Source: Thermoplasmatales archaeon (GTDB lineage Archaea; Thermoplasmatota; Thermoplasmata; Thermoplasmatales; Thermoplasmataceae). Taken from it: a stretch of DNA of 64,000 bases. Under the pieces are notes generated by a model. The model saw only the letters and a list, made by a program, of their open reading frames with translations, ran no database searches and was not told the DNA's origin. The translations under genes were made by a program, and so were the position numbers. Every line of letters starts with the position of its first letter. Position 1 is the first letter of the stretch. The stretch spans positions 729,966-793,965 of the forward strand of contig CP060531.1 in assembly GCA_016806715.1 (NCBI GenBank), given 5' to 3'. Below, piece after piece: positions 42,093 through 50,556 of the stretch.

Positions 42093-42875
42093 ATGCGAGG
42101 ATTCCAACTAACGGAAGAAATTAACCTGGAAGATAACAGTTTTTTAATGATTGCGGGGCCATGCGCTGTAGAGGACAGGGAACAGATCATAGACACTGCC
42201 AGGTTCCTCAGGAAGCTGGGAGTAAGAGTGCTGAGGGGAGGAGCCTTCAAGCCCAGAACTTCCCCGGATTCGTTCCAGGGATTGGGGGTGGAAGGCCTCA
42301 AGCTTCTTGCCGAGGCACGGGACGCCACGGGCATGGCAATAGTGACTGAGGTAATGGATACATCAGTGGTCGAGGAAGTCTCAAAATATTCTGACATACT
42401 GCAGATCGGGTCCAGGAATTCACAGAATTTTGCGCTGCTGAAAAAGGTTGGAAAACTGAAGAAACCCGTCCTGCTCAAGAGAGGGTTCGGGAATACAGTT
42501 GAAGAGCTTATAAGCTCCGCCAGGTACATTACAAGCGCCGGAAACTCCAGGGTTCTGCTCGTTGAGAGGGGGATCAGGACCTTTGAGACCTCAACGAGGT
42601 TCACGCTTGACATAGGAGCGGTCCCGGTGCTGCATTCCCGGGTGGATTTCCCGGTACTTGTTGATCCAAGCCATCCCGCCGGAATAGCCAGGTATGTTGA
42701 ACCGCTTGCGCTGGCAGGGATAGGAGCAGGAGCCGATGGCCTGATGATTGAGGTCCACCCTGATCCGGAGAAGGCAAAAAGCGATGCGGCACAGCAATTG
42801 AATTTCAGCCAGTTTGGATCGCTTTATGAGAGGGCTGGCAGGCTTGTTGCAGCCATGGATAGGACAATGGTCTGA
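42093..42875 (+). CDS. aroG: DAHP synthase, type I-beta, second copy without regulatory domain
   Basis: 260 aa, the same barrel as the first copy (GPCAVEDREQI, GGAFKPRTSP, QIGSRNSQNF, PVLLKRGFGNT, DPSHPAG) but starting only ~28 residues before GPCAVE, so no ferredoxin-like/ACT regulatory domain is present. It is the last gene of the trp operon and starts one base after the trpC stop. An unregulated enzyme made together with the trp proteins would supply chorismate when tryptophan is short, independent of Tyr/Phe inhibition of the other copy. That division is inference from gene context. Confidence 0.92.
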   Translation: MRGFQLTEEINLEDNSFLMIAGPCAVEDREQIIDTARFLRKLGVRVLRGGAFKPRTSPDSFQGLGVEGLKLLAEARDATGMAIVTEVMDTSVVEEVSKYSDILQIGSRNSQNFALLKKVGKLKKPVLLKRGFGNTVEELISSARYITSAGNSRVLLVERGIRTFETSTRFTLDIGAVPVLHSRVDFPVLVDPSHPAGIARYVEPLALAGIGAGADGLMIEVHPDPEKAKSDAAQQLNFSQFGSLYERAGRLVAAMDRTMV

Positions 42876-42911
42876 TCGACACATACTTTAAACTAAAATA
42901 TATGTGGATTC

Positions 42912-44594
42912 ATGCCCCAGACCAAAATTATTGCAACAGTAGGACCGGCAAGTGATCGTAAGGAAATAATATCCGGCATGATGGACAGGGGGCTCTCATG
43001 TGTCAGAATAAACACCGCCCATGTTGAAAGCGGGTACATTGCAAAGATCTGCAGCCTCATTTTCTCCCTTAACAGGGAGAAGGGGAAACACGTGGCCGTA
43101 ATGGTGGATCTCAAGGGTCCTGAACTCAGGACATCGTCTTTCCCCGGTGGAAAAAAGAGTATACAGGCTGGAAAGATTTTCAGGCTTGTTCCGGAACCGG
43201 AATCTGACAATGATATAGGGATAAACTACCCCGGCATACTTTCTTCCCTGGAGCCGGGAGACGCAGTAAGGATGAGCGATGGACGTGTCAGCTTCAGCGT
43301 CACTGGAAAGGGAAAGGACTCGGTTGAAATCACTGCTTCCGACGACGCGGAAATCAGGGACAGAAGCAGGATCAACATCCCCGGGCGGGTCATAGACCTG
43401 GGCACCCTGACAGACAGGGACCGGCAGTTCCTCAAGGAAGGCATAGACAGCCAGGTAGACTATTTTGCACTCTCATTCGTCCAGTCAAAGGATAATGTGC
43501 AGAGCCTCCAGAATGCAATAATGGAACTGGGAGGGACACAGGGGATCATATCCAAGATAGAGACGAAGAGCGGATATTCAAACATCGAGGAGATTTCTGC
43601 GGTTTCTGACGTCATTATGGTAGCCAGGGGAGATCTCGGGGTCGAGTTGCCGCTAACTGAAGTGGGGCTTGCACAGAAAAATATCATATATCACTCACAC
43701 AGGAGGGGAAAACCTACCATCGTGGCAACGCAGATGCTTGAGAGCATGGTACTGTCAGATTCACCCACCAGGGCAGAGGTGTCGGATGCAACAAATGCGA
43801 TCCTGGACAACACAGACGCCCTGATGCTTTCCGAAGAAACCGCAATGGGAAAGTTCCCGGTTGAGGCGGTGAAGTACCTGAGCGAGATTTCAGAATACGT
43901 GGAGAGCCAGAGGAAGGAATTCCCGGAACCCGAAGAATTCATAGGAAACAGGGTAGCTTACTCCATTGCGGTTGCATCGAAGGTTATCTCCAGGGACTCA
44001 AGCGCGGAGGGGATAATCGCCTTCACCCGTACGGGAAACACGGCAAGGATGATCTCTGCAGTCAGGCCATCAGTGCCTGTATACGGCGTTGTGAGTTCGG
44101 AGGAAATAGCTAGGAAACTGAGTCTTTACAGGGGGATAACCCCGGTTTACATGCCTGCCGGGGATGAAAAAATAACTGACGTAAACACAATGACGAGGAA
44201 CTTCCAGAAGGCAATGGGCATCAGAAGGGGGCTGCGATATGTCGTTACATCAGGTGCCCCGTATTTCCTCTTCGGCGGAACAAATGATGTCAGGGTCCTG
44301 ACCATGGGCAATTACCTTGGGGTGGGACATACGAATGGAATTTCCGCAGAAGGGAAGCTTGCAGTAGATAAGGGCAAAGCAGGAGAAATTCTTCTCGTTG
44401 CCGGTTCAGACCAGATCCCGGACTCCCCGGAAGCCTACAGGGGAATAATATGCTGCAGCGGAGTCAGCAGCAGCATGCGGGAAAAGCTCAGGAATTCAGG
44501 CACCGCACTGCTTGCGAACACCGAGCTGTTTTCAAAATTAAGTGGCGGGGAGGATATATTCATGGATGGATATACCGGCCTGATCGTTTCATAG
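42912..44594 (+). CDS. pyk: Pyruvate kinase with extra C-terminal domain
   Basis: Converts PEP and ADP to pyruvate and ATP. The barrel shows IATVGPASD at the start, VMVDLKGPELRT, ISKIETKSGYSN (catalytic Lys), MVARGDLGVELPLTEVGLAQK, TIVATQMLESM and DALMLSEETAMGKFPVEAVKYL. At 560 aa it is ~90 aa longer than the basic enzyme. The tail (GEILLVAGSDQIPDSPEAYRG through IFMDGYTGLIVS) resembles the PEP-utilising mobile-domain tail of Bacillus-type pyruvate kinases. A TATA-like TTTAAACT lies ~24 nt before the ATG. Convergent with the aldehyde dehydrogenase, overlapping by 6 bp. Confidence 0.94.
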   Translation: MPQTKIIATVGPASDRKEIISGMMDRGLSCVRINTAHVESGYIAKICSLIFSLNREKGKHVAVMVDLKGPELRTSSFPGGKKSIQAGKIFRLVPEPESDNDIGINYPGILSSLEPGDAVRMSDGRVSFSVTGKGKDSVEITASDDAEIRDRSRINIPGRVIDLGTLTDRDRQFLKEGIDSQVDYFALSFVQSKDNVQSLQNAIMELGGTQGIISKIETKSGYSNIEEISAVSDVIMVARGDLGVELPLTEVGLAQKNIIYHSHRRGKPTIVATQMLESMVLSDSPTRAEVSDATNAILDNTDALMLSEETAMGKFPVEAVKYLSEISEYVESQRKEFPEPEEFIGNRVAYSIAVASKVISRDSSAEGIIAFTRTGNTARMISAVRPSVPVYGVVSSEEIARKLSLYRGITPVYMPAGDEKITDVNTMTRNFQKAMGIRRGLRYVVTSGAPYFLFGGTNDVRVLTMGNYLGVGHTNGISAEGKLAVDKGKAGEILLVAGSDQIPDSPEAYRGIICCSGVSSSMREKLRNSGTALLANTELFSKLSGGEDIFMDGYTGLIVS

Positions 44595-46067
44595 GCCGGA
44601 AAACAGGTCATCTCTCATTGATTCCACCACAACCTTTCCAGAATAGTCGATGTAAACGTTTTTCAGTTTCACATATTCCTCTATTCCATATCTGCTGCCC
44701 TCTCCAGCCTGACCGGTCATCCTGAAGCCTGTATGATACCCCTGGGATGATTCCGGGCCCGTCTGGTTCACGTAAAGCTCCCCGAACCTTATTTCATCTG
44801 ATGCCCTGAAAATGAGCTTCTGGTTCTCCGTGAAAAGATAGGATGCAAGGCCGTACCTTGAGTTGTTTGCTTCCGCAATGAGTTCGTCCTCATCGGTGAC
44901 CTTCTTCACACCAATTACAGGGCCGAAAATCTCCTCCTGGAATATCTCAGAGCTCTGTTCCGCACCTTCTATGATTGTAGGTTCCAGGAAATACCCGTTG
45001 CTGAACTTTCCATGGAGTTCAGGCTTCTTCCCGCCTGCTACCACTTGCATTCCACCTGACTCGGCATCTGATATGAACTTCTGGGACCCGTCGAGCGCAC
45101 CCCTGTTGATCAGCGGACCCATATCGGAAGTTTCCGGGTCTCCCACCCTGATAGACTTCGTCAGTGCGATAGCCTTCTTCATGAACGAGTCATATATATC
45201 TGCGTGCAGGTAAAGGCGTTCTGCCGCAATACAGGATTGCCCGGAGTTCCAGAATTTTGCCCAAGCGAATGCTTTCAGGGCATTCCCGATGTCCGCATCC
45301 TTCCAGACCATGAACGGTGCTTTTCCCCCCAGCTCAAGAATGAGCTTTGCCATGTTGCTGGAGGCTTTCTGCATTATCCTCTGGCCTGTTGCCGTCGATC
45401 CTGTCATGGTGATGAGCGAAACTTTCGGATGCATCACTATATAGTCGCCGATCTCGCTCCCCTTCCCCGTTATGAAGTTCAGGACTCCTTTCGGTATTCC
45501 GGCTTCGACAAATTTCCTGACTATGAATTCAGCGCTTCCTGGTGTGTCGGTACTCGGCTTTACTATCACTGTGTTTCCTGTCAGAAGTGCAGGTGCGAGT
45601 TTCCTTGCCACCATTGCGGCTGGAAAGTTCCATGGAGTTATTGCCACAACAACCCCGTACGGTACCTTGTACTGGTAAATGTGCCTCCTGGAATTTTCGC
45701 CCTCAACCACGTCCCCCGTGATTTTTCTGGCAAATTCAGCATAGTATTGAAGCTGATCAAGCACGCCGTCAACCTCCTGGCGTGCCTCTATCCTGATCTT
45801 TCCATTTTCGCTGGTCAGTATATGTTCAAGAGCCAGGCGATCCTGCTGTATCAGCTCCTTTGCCCTGTATATTATTTTTGACCTCGCCACTGATCCAATT
45901 GAAAGCCATTTCTGGAAACTCTCGTATGCGGCATCCACTGCTGCATCCACGTCCTCCTTCTTCGAAGCAGCCATTTTTTCTAACAGTTCCCCGGTTGAAG
46001 GGTTATATTTCTCTATTTCCTCTCCGTCTTCGGAGCCTCTCCATTCTCCGTCAATAAAATTATTCAT
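44589..46067 (-). CDS. NAD(P)-dependent aldehyde dehydrogenase, probable glyceraldehyde dehydrogenase
   Basis: 492 aa, class ALDH. Catalytic residues: NSGQSCIAAERLY (nucleophilic Cys, residue ~280), LELGGKAPFMV (general base Glu), AITPWNFPAA and TMTGSTATGQ (cofactor fold). In Thermoplasma a related enzyme oxidises glyceraldehyde in the non-phosphorylated Entner-Doudoroff route, and the position facing pyruvate kinase, the end of that route, fits. Other aldehydes (succinate semialdehyde, lactaldehyde) are equally compatible with the motifs, so the substrate is inference. Confidence 0.88.
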   Translation of the reverse strand: MNNFIDGEWRGSEDGEEIEKYNPSTGELLEKMAASKKEDVDAAVDAAYESFQKWLSIGSVARSKIIYRAKELIQQDRLALEHILTSENGKIRIEARQEVDGVLDQLQYYAEFARKITGDVVEGENSRRHIYQYKVPYGVVVAITPWNFPAAMVARKLAPALLTGNTVIVKPSTDTPGSAEFIVRKFVEAGIPKGVLNFITGKGSEIGDYIVMHPKVSLITMTGSTATGQRIMQKASSNMAKLILELGGKAPFMVWKDADIGNALKAFAWAKFWNSGQSCIAAERLYLHADIYDSFMKKAIALTKSIRVGDPETSDMGPLINRGALDGSQKFISDAESGGMQVVAGGKKPELHGKFSNGYFLEPTIIEGAEQSSEIFQEEIFGPVIGVKKVTDEDELIAEANNSRYGLASYLFTENQKLIFRASDEIRFGELYVNQTGPESSQGYHTGFRMTGQAGEGSRYGIEEYVKLKNVYIDYSGKVVVESMRDDLFSGL

Positions 46068-46304
46068 GCATTTTCATTTCCTTATGCCTTAAAAAGATGT
46101 TCATTCACAAGGGCCATAATGAAGCAGGCATTGCCGGCAGACGCGATCTGGCGGCACCGAGGGAAATATACAGAGGTAATGGAGTGAGCCAATTCAGTGC
46201 CGGAATCTGGTGCAGGGGCTTTGTGCGCAGACTTCCGGTAATCCGTATCAAAATTTAAATACAATCTTGGATTTCCCGGCATACACGATCAATTCGGTGA
46301 TCCA

Positions 46305-47066
46305 ATGAACAATGGTGATTTTTTAAAAATCGATTACGAGGTAAGAGCAGGCGAGGAAAAGAAACTAGTTGATACCAGCATAGAGACGCTGGCAAAGGAA
46401 AATGACATCTATCACGAGCACAGGAAATATGGGGACGAGGTCATTATAGTAGGTTCGGATAAGCAGTTCCCTGAGATCAATGAGTCGCTGGAAAAGTCAG
46501 AAGAGGGAAAGGAGTTTGAAGTTGTAATACCCGCAGAAAAGGCATATGGACTCAGGGACAACAAGAATATCAAGGTGCATACTGTCCGGGAATTCCAGAG
46601 GCAGGAGCTGAACCCTGTTGTTGGCCAGGAAATAACCCTGAACAACAGGAGGGGAAAGATCCTTTCAGTCACACCCGGCAGGGTACTTGTGGACTACAAC
46701 CATCCTCTAGCCGGAAAGACCATATATTACAAATACAAGGTCAGGGAGGTCATAAAGGACTCGGCGGAGAAACTCCTGTCAATAATACACATGTATTATC
46801 AGACAGAAAAAGAAGATTTCACGTGTTCAGCAGAAGATGGAAATGCCATAATCAACGTTCCCGAAGATGCAAAGTTCGACCCGGTCTGGCTCAACGCGAA
46901 ATACCTGGTGGTTAACGATATTAGAAAATACCTCCCTGAAGACGACGTCTCCATAAGGGAACTCTATAAGAAATCTCCAAAGGAAGAGGAACACAAGGAA
47001 GAGACCAAGGAAACGGCAGAGGAGATTAAGGAAGTCCCAGAGACAAAGGAAGAAACTCCCCAGTAA
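46305..47066 (+). CDS. FKBP-type peptidyl-prolyl isomerase, long archaeal form
   Basis: 253 aa. DFLKIDYEVRAGEEKKLVDTS is the FKBP start, with the long insert typical of SlyD/archaeal FKBPs (residues ~85-130, ending GKILSVTPGRVLVDYNHPLAGKTIYYKYKV). IPAEKAYGLRDN is the second conserved half. After residue ~160 there is an additional region (DFTCSAEDGNAIINVPEDAKFD, LVVNDIRKYLPEDD), and the protein ends in a very acidic, Lys/Glu-rich tail. Chaperone and prolyl isomerase in the cytoplasm. The GGTGATCC site and a TATA box (AAATTTAAATAC, 46250-46262) support ATG 46305. Confidence 0.9.
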   Translation: MNNGDFLKIDYEVRAGEEKKLVDTSIETLAKENDIYHEHRKYGDEVIIVGSDKQFPEINESLEKSEEGKEFEVVIPAEKAYGLRDNKNIKVHTVREFQRQELNPVVGQEITLNNRRGKILSVTPGRVLVDYNHPLAGKTIYYKYKVREVIKDSAEKLLSIIHMYYQTEKEDFTCSAEDGNAIINVPEDAKFDPVWLNAKYLVVNDIRKYLPEDDVSIRELYKKSPKEEEHKEETKETAEEIKEVPETKEETPQ

Positions 47067-47079
47067 TCCCTTTTTTACG

Positions 47080-47829
47080 ATGAACATTGATTTTCCTGAT
47101 GAACCCCATAAATTAGCCGGACGTGTCAGGGTTATCCTGGTTGGACCGAAATATGAAGGCAATATAGGTGCTGTCGCAAGATCCATGAAGAACACCGGAC
47201 TTAGCGATCTGGCAATGGTCCAGCCTCCGGAGATAGGCGATGAGGCAATTGCAAGAGCTATGGGCGGCAGGTCCATCCTCGCCGCAAGGCAGGTATACCC
47301 CACGCTGGAAGCAGCTGCCGAAGGTTTTGCCATAATTGCGGGAACGTCCAGCGTTGCGACCTCCAGCAGGAAAAAGTTCAGGCGCATACCGGTAACCCCC
47401 GAGGCTTTCTGGAATGAGTTTTCGCAAAGGCCTGACCGGATCGCAATCGTCCTGGGAAGAGAGGACGACGGATTGAGGAATGAGGAACTCGAGCTGTGCA
47501 ATTATTTCATCAACATCCCTGCATCCCCGGATTATCCCGTATACAATCTGTCCCACGCTGCAGCAATAATATTTTACGAAATGTTCAAGCATGCCGGGGC
47601 TGAGAGCAATGATTCGGGAAAGGACCCGATTTTGCCGGAGAACTATGCCATGCTCATGGATAGGCTGAGTGATCTTCTTGATGAAGTTTCCTATCCAAAA
47701 TCAAAGAGGAGGAACATTGATACCATGCTACGCAGAATAACGGCCCGGGCGTCGCTTTCTGAAACTGAATATTATAAACTTATGGGTATAATAAGGATAG
47801 TAAGGAAGCATCTGGATAAGGACGAATGA
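47080..47829 (+). CDS. trmJ: SpoU-class RNA 2'-O-methyltransferase, TrmJ-like
   Basis: 249 aa with the SpoU/TrmD knot motifs: ILVGPKYEGNIGAVARSMKNTGL (motif 1), IAIVLGREDDGLRNEELELC (motif 2) and VYNLSHAAAIIFYEMF (motif 3, family YPsLNLSqA). In archaea TrmJ methylates C32 of tRNA. The C-terminal extension (LMDRLSDLLDEVSYPKSKRRNIDTMLRRI) matches the small helical tail of TrmJ. 13 nt after the FKBP gene, likely in the same transcript. Position 32 specificity is by family only. Confidence 0.88.
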   Translation: MNIDFPDEPHKLAGRVRVILVGPKYEGNIGAVARSMKNTGLSDLAMVQPPEIGDEAIARAMGGRSILAARQVYPTLEAAAEGFAIIAGTSSVATSSRKKFRRIPVTPEAFWNEFSQRPDRIAIVLGREDDGLRNEELELCNYFINIPASPDYPVYNLSHAAAIIFYEMFKHAGAESNDSGKDPILPENYAMLMDRLSDLLDEVSYPKSKRRNIDTMLRRITARASLSETEYYKLMGIIRIVRKHLDKDE

Positions 47830-47907
47830 GTGAAAAATTAATCTGCAGCAAAGTAAAAATGTTTATTAACGAATCTTAATTAACGGCTTACACAACGGAT
47901 GTTCACA

Positions 47908-48276
47908 ATGTCGTTACAAACAGTAAGAAAATCAAGTCCTGCCATGAAAGGGACCATAGAAAAGTTGATCACGATTTCACGGGAAAATAATTCAGTTTTC
48001 TGGAGAGACATAGCGGAAAGACTGCTTGCGGGAAGCAGAAGATACTCTTCAATTAATGTAGGAAAGATCAACAGGTTAGCCAGTGATGGTGAGACTGTTG
48101 TTGTTGCCGGTTCGGTTCTTGGAAGCGGATTTGTGGAAAAGAAGGTCACGGTATCAGCGCTTTCGATTTCCGAAAATGCCAGAAAGAAACTGGAGGAGAA
48201 TGGTTCGACTTTCAAGAGCCTGGAAGAGCTTGCGTCCGAAAATCCCAAAGGAACGAATCTTAGGATACTGAGGTAA
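47908..48276 (+). CDS. rpl18e: Ribosomal protein L18e (eL18)
   Basis: 122 aa from ATG 47908; the ATG at 47899 would add three residues. VFWRDIAERLLAGSRRYSSINVGKINRL and VVVAGSVLGSGFVEKKVTVSAL are typical of the archaeal L18e/L15 fold. First gene of the archaeal operon L18e-L13-S9-RpoN, 4 nt before L13. Part of the large subunit. Confidence 0.95.
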   Translation: MSLQTVRKSSPAMKGTIEKLITISRENNSVFWRDIAERLLAGSRRYSSINVGKINRLASDGETVVVAGSVLGSGFVEKKVTVSALSISENARKKLEENGSTFKSLEELASENPKGTNLRILR

Positions 48277-48280
48277 AAAT

Positions 48281-48700
48281 ATGATCTATATTGACGCAGA
48301 TAATGCAATTTATGGAAGGCTGTCAACCTATGTGGCAAAACAGCTGCTTAACGGAGAAGGAGTAGTAATCATCAACGCGGAAAAGGTTGTGATAACAGGC
48401 ACAAAACCATTCCTGATCAACAGGTTCAAGGAAAGGCGGGAAATTGGCAGTGTGAGAAAGGGTCCTGACTATCCTAAGACAGCTGATCAGATACTGAGAA
48501 GATCAATCAAGAATATGCTTCCATCCAAGAAGACAACCGGAAAAGAGGCACTGAGCAGATGCATCGTATACCGCGGAAAGCCGGATTCACTTGAAGGCGT
48601 GGAATTCACTAAAATAGAGTCTGCAATCAACCACAAGATGAGTGGTTATGTTACATTGCAGGATATCACCTTCCAACTTGGACAGAGGTCAATTCAATGA
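48281..48700 (+). CDS. rpl13: Ribosomal protein L13 (uL13)
   Basis: 139 aa. IYIDADNAIYGRLSTYVAKQLL is the uL13 start, INAEKVVITGTK follows, and RRSIKNMLPSKKTTGKEAL is the conserved RxxxGMLPxK...G region. The last 4 bp overlap the S9 ATG. Large-subunit protein. Confidence 0.97.
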   Translation: MIYIDADNAIYGRLSTYVAKQLLNGEGVVIINAEKVVITGTKPFLINRFKERREIGSVRKGPDYPKTADQILRRSIKNMLPSKKTTGKEALSRCIVYRGKPDSLEGVEFTKIESAINHKMSGYVTLQDITFQLGQRSIQ

Positions 48701-49107
48701 AGAACACTGGAACATTTATTGTTACATCGGGAAAGAGGAAAACTGCCATTGCAAAGGCAGTAACCAAGAAGGGGAAGGGACAGGTAACCATCAATGGATA
48801 TCCCGTTGAACTCCATCCTGTTGCAATACTTCGGGAAAAGATAAGGGAGCCAATCATACTCCTCGGCGAGAAAGCCAATGATATCGACATTGAGGTTACT
48901 GTATCCGGAGGAGGAATCACCGGACAGGCGGATGCTTCCAGGACCGCCATTGCAAAAGGAATTATAAAATACGTTTCAGACGACGCGCTTGAAGAGAAAT
49001 TCAGGCAGTATGACAGGACAATGCTGGTAAATGACATAAGGCGCAAACTTCCAAAGAAGCCAATGGGAAGGGGCGCAAGAGTAAAGAGGCAGAAATCGTA
49101 TAGGTGA
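48697..49107 (+). CDS. rps9: Ribosomal protein S9 (uS9)
   Basis: 136 aa. The SGKRKTAIAKA start and the C-terminal RRKLPKKPMGRGARVKRQKSYR are diagnostic; the basic Lys/Arg tail reaches the P-site tRNA. It overlaps the L13 stop by 4 bp and is followed 4 nt later by rpoN. Confidence 0.97.
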   Translation: MKNTGTFIVTSGKRKTAIAKAVTKKGKGQVTINGYPVELHPVAILREKIREPIILLGEKANDIDIEVTVSGGGITGQADASRTAIAKGIIKYVSDDALEEKFRQYDRTMLVNDIRRKLPKKPMGRGARVKRQKSYR

Positions 49108-49111
49108 TTGA

Positions 49112-49330
49112 ATGATTATACCTGTTAGATGTTTCAGCTGCGGCAAAGTTGTCGCATCTGATTACGTAAAATTTACGGACAAGCTGAATGAAATCCGGTC
49201 ATCGGGAAGGGAACCAACCTCTGAAGAAGTCAGCAAGACCCTTACGGATCTCCACGTTGACAGATACTGCTGCAGGAGAATGATACTGTCTCACGCTGAT
49301 CTCATAGACGAAATCCTGCCATTTTCGTGA
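49112..49330 (+). CDS. rpoN: DNA-directed RNA polymerase subunit N (Rpb10)
   Basis: 72 aa. The atypical zinc site is complete: VRCFSCGK near the N-terminus and DRYCCRRM in the middle. IIPVRCFSCG is the family signature. It is part of the assembly platform of archaeal RNA polymerase. Its stop codon abuts the tRNA-Pro gene, so the tRNA may be cut from the operon transcript. Confidence 0.97.
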   Translation: MIIPVRCFSCGKVVASDYVKFTDKLNEIRSSGREPTSEEVSKTLTDLHVDRYCCRRMILSHADLIDEILPFS

Positions 49331-49403
49331 GGGACCGTGGGGTAGCTTGGTATCCTACCAGCTTGGGGTGTTGGTAACTTGAGTTCAAATCTCAACGGTC
49401 CCA
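49331..49403 (+). tRNA. tRNA-Pro (anticodon GGG)
   Basis: 73 nt without CCA. Acceptor GGGACCG/CGGTCCC, anticodon stem CCAGC/GTTGG with loop TTGGGGT (anticodon GGG), and T-arm TTGAG/CTCAA around TTCAAAT. The D-arm GGGT/ATCC leaves two bases before the anticodon stem, slightly unusual. The 3' end overlaps an integrase remnant on the other strand, marking it as an old insertion site. Confidence 0.92.
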
Positions 49404-49669
49404 TCATATTCATGTTCAGTCCCGAGAATTATTTGAACATTAATGTTCGAATCCATCATTTTTTCACTTAGGCGAAAAAAAGGCTCCATATGCTCAGAAC
49501 TATGGTCCGCAACCTCCCTTTCCTTAATGTGAGTGTACCACTGGGTGGAAGAAAGGGACTTGTGGCCCAGATGGATTTGAACCTCCCTGATATCCGGCTT
49601 GTTTCTCTCATTTGTTCTTTTCAATAGTCTTGTGGCGCTTGCCATCTTTGAAACTGAAGGAGGCCTGGC
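49385..49669 (-). pseudogene. C-terminal remnant of a tyrosine recombinase at tRNA-Pro
   Basis: Only the last ~95 codons remain open, up to a stop at 49670-49672. PDIREVQIHLGHKSLSSTQWYTHIKE holds the HxxLGH box and the nucleophilic Tyr of Xer/phage-type integrases; the upstream Arg and HxxR boxes are gone. The final residues (DGTVEI) are read from the tRNA-Pro 3' end, so the recombinase once used this tRNA as att site. Unlike the tRNA-Thr element no second tRNA-Pro repeat was found, so the element has decayed or its other end is lost. Confidence 0.8.
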
Positions 49670-49759
49670 CTAACGGATGTTTAAGGCAGCCCATTTTTTC
49701 CGCAGAAATGTTTATCAATCGTTTGTATGTATGACTTACTGATAATAATAAAGTGAGAC

Positions 49760-49925
49760 ATGGAAATAGTGATGGAATTTGATGTTCAGGCGGGCTACGA
49801 AGAATACATACAGGTTCCAGGAGAAGGCTTCCGGTGAGCCTTAAATGGGGACGTTGTATGTGCAGAAATCGGTATTCGGACCTAGGGAGCCTAAGAAGGT
49901 CAAGGTAACAGTGGAATGGGAGTGA
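49760..49925 (+). CDS. Two very small ORFs upstream of the 50-kb cluster (doubtful)
   Basis: 49760-49837 (25 aa, MEIVMEFDVQAGYEEYIQV...) and 49845-49925 (26 aa, MGTLYVQKSVFGPREPKKV...) follow each other and the second overlaps the next small ORF by one base. The chain of closely spaced starts suggests translation, or the remains of a single gene broken by frameshifts. No family recognised. Confidence 0.3.
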
Positions 49926-50071
49926 TGGATATGCCTCGAGCTCTTTGCAGGAAAGATGACAGCAAGGAATGCATCTATGTTAGCTTTAACTGGTCACCCC
50001 CACACAGTAGGGCATTGATTGCGGAATACACCAAGGAAGGGAAGAATAAGGAAGTTGGGAGGGTAGAATGA
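49925..50071 (+). CDS. Small protein coupled to the downstream pair
   Basis: 48 aa, beginning MDMPRALCRKDDSKECIYV and ending GKNKEVGRVE. Its stop overlaps the next start (ATGA at 50068-50071), the best evidence that it is translated. It contains the phrase VSFNWSPPHSRALIAEY. Not recognised; it could be the antitoxin-sized first member of the following operon. Confidence 0.45.
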   Translation: MDMPRALCRKDDSKECIYVSFNWSPPHSRALIAEYTKEGKNKEVGRVE

Positions 50072-50556
50072 GTATCTACTTAACCGATTTGGAAATTGAT
50101 AATATAATAACGCTTCCGAAATACTACTATACTGAAGACCTAATGAGAGCTCGATGGAATCCCCAGGATGGCCACAGGAAAAAGGATTTGCCGCTCAGGC
50201 TAGATGAATCGACCATGCAGCTTAATATCTTCTGGAGGCAAAACTTAGAAGATCAACTCGATTTTACTGTTGGGTTGGCTTATCGTTTTCCTGATTCAAA
50301 CGTTATAATAAATCTTATAAGATGCAACGGAAATAGTCATACTCACAAAAATTCTCTCGAGAACACTAAATTTGACCGTACTTTCCATGTGCACAAAGCG
50401 ACGCGAAGATATATGGAACTTAGTCCATTAAAAGCCGAGAATTTTGCCCAAGTTACTAATGCGTATAGAGAAATAGAGGGAGCATTTAGATATCTGAAAG
50501 AAATCGCCCATATAGCCGAAAGGAAACAAGGCATGAGGCAGCTCTATGATTTTTAA
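50068..50556 (+). CDS. Unknown 162-aa partner of the DUF1828 gene
   Basis: Begins MSIYLTDLEIDNIITLPKYY. It contains HRKKDLPLRLDESTMQLNIFWRQ and the central segment INLIRCNGNSHTHKNSLENTKFDRTFHVHKAT, with several His residues, then a helical end AYREIEGAFRYLKEI. A protein of this type often precedes DUF1828/DUF1829 genes (two-gene modules). It overlaps its downstream neighbour by 11 bp, so the two probably act together. The GNSHTHKN stretch could be catalytic or metal-binding. No function is known to me. Confidence 0.75.
   Translation: MSIYLTDLEIDNIITLPKYYYTEDLMRARWNPQDGHRKKDLPLRLDESTMQLNIFWRQNLEDQLDFTVGLAYRFPDSNVIINLIRCNGNSHTHKNSLENTKFDRTFHVHKATRRYMELSPLKAENFAQVTNAYREIEGAFRYLKEIAHIAERKQGMRQLYDF

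Noticed and set aside
45204-45881. 225-codon frame antisense to the aldehyde dehydrogenase
   Set aside because: Shadow frame of a highly conserved gene; Cys/His-rich composition without a domain.
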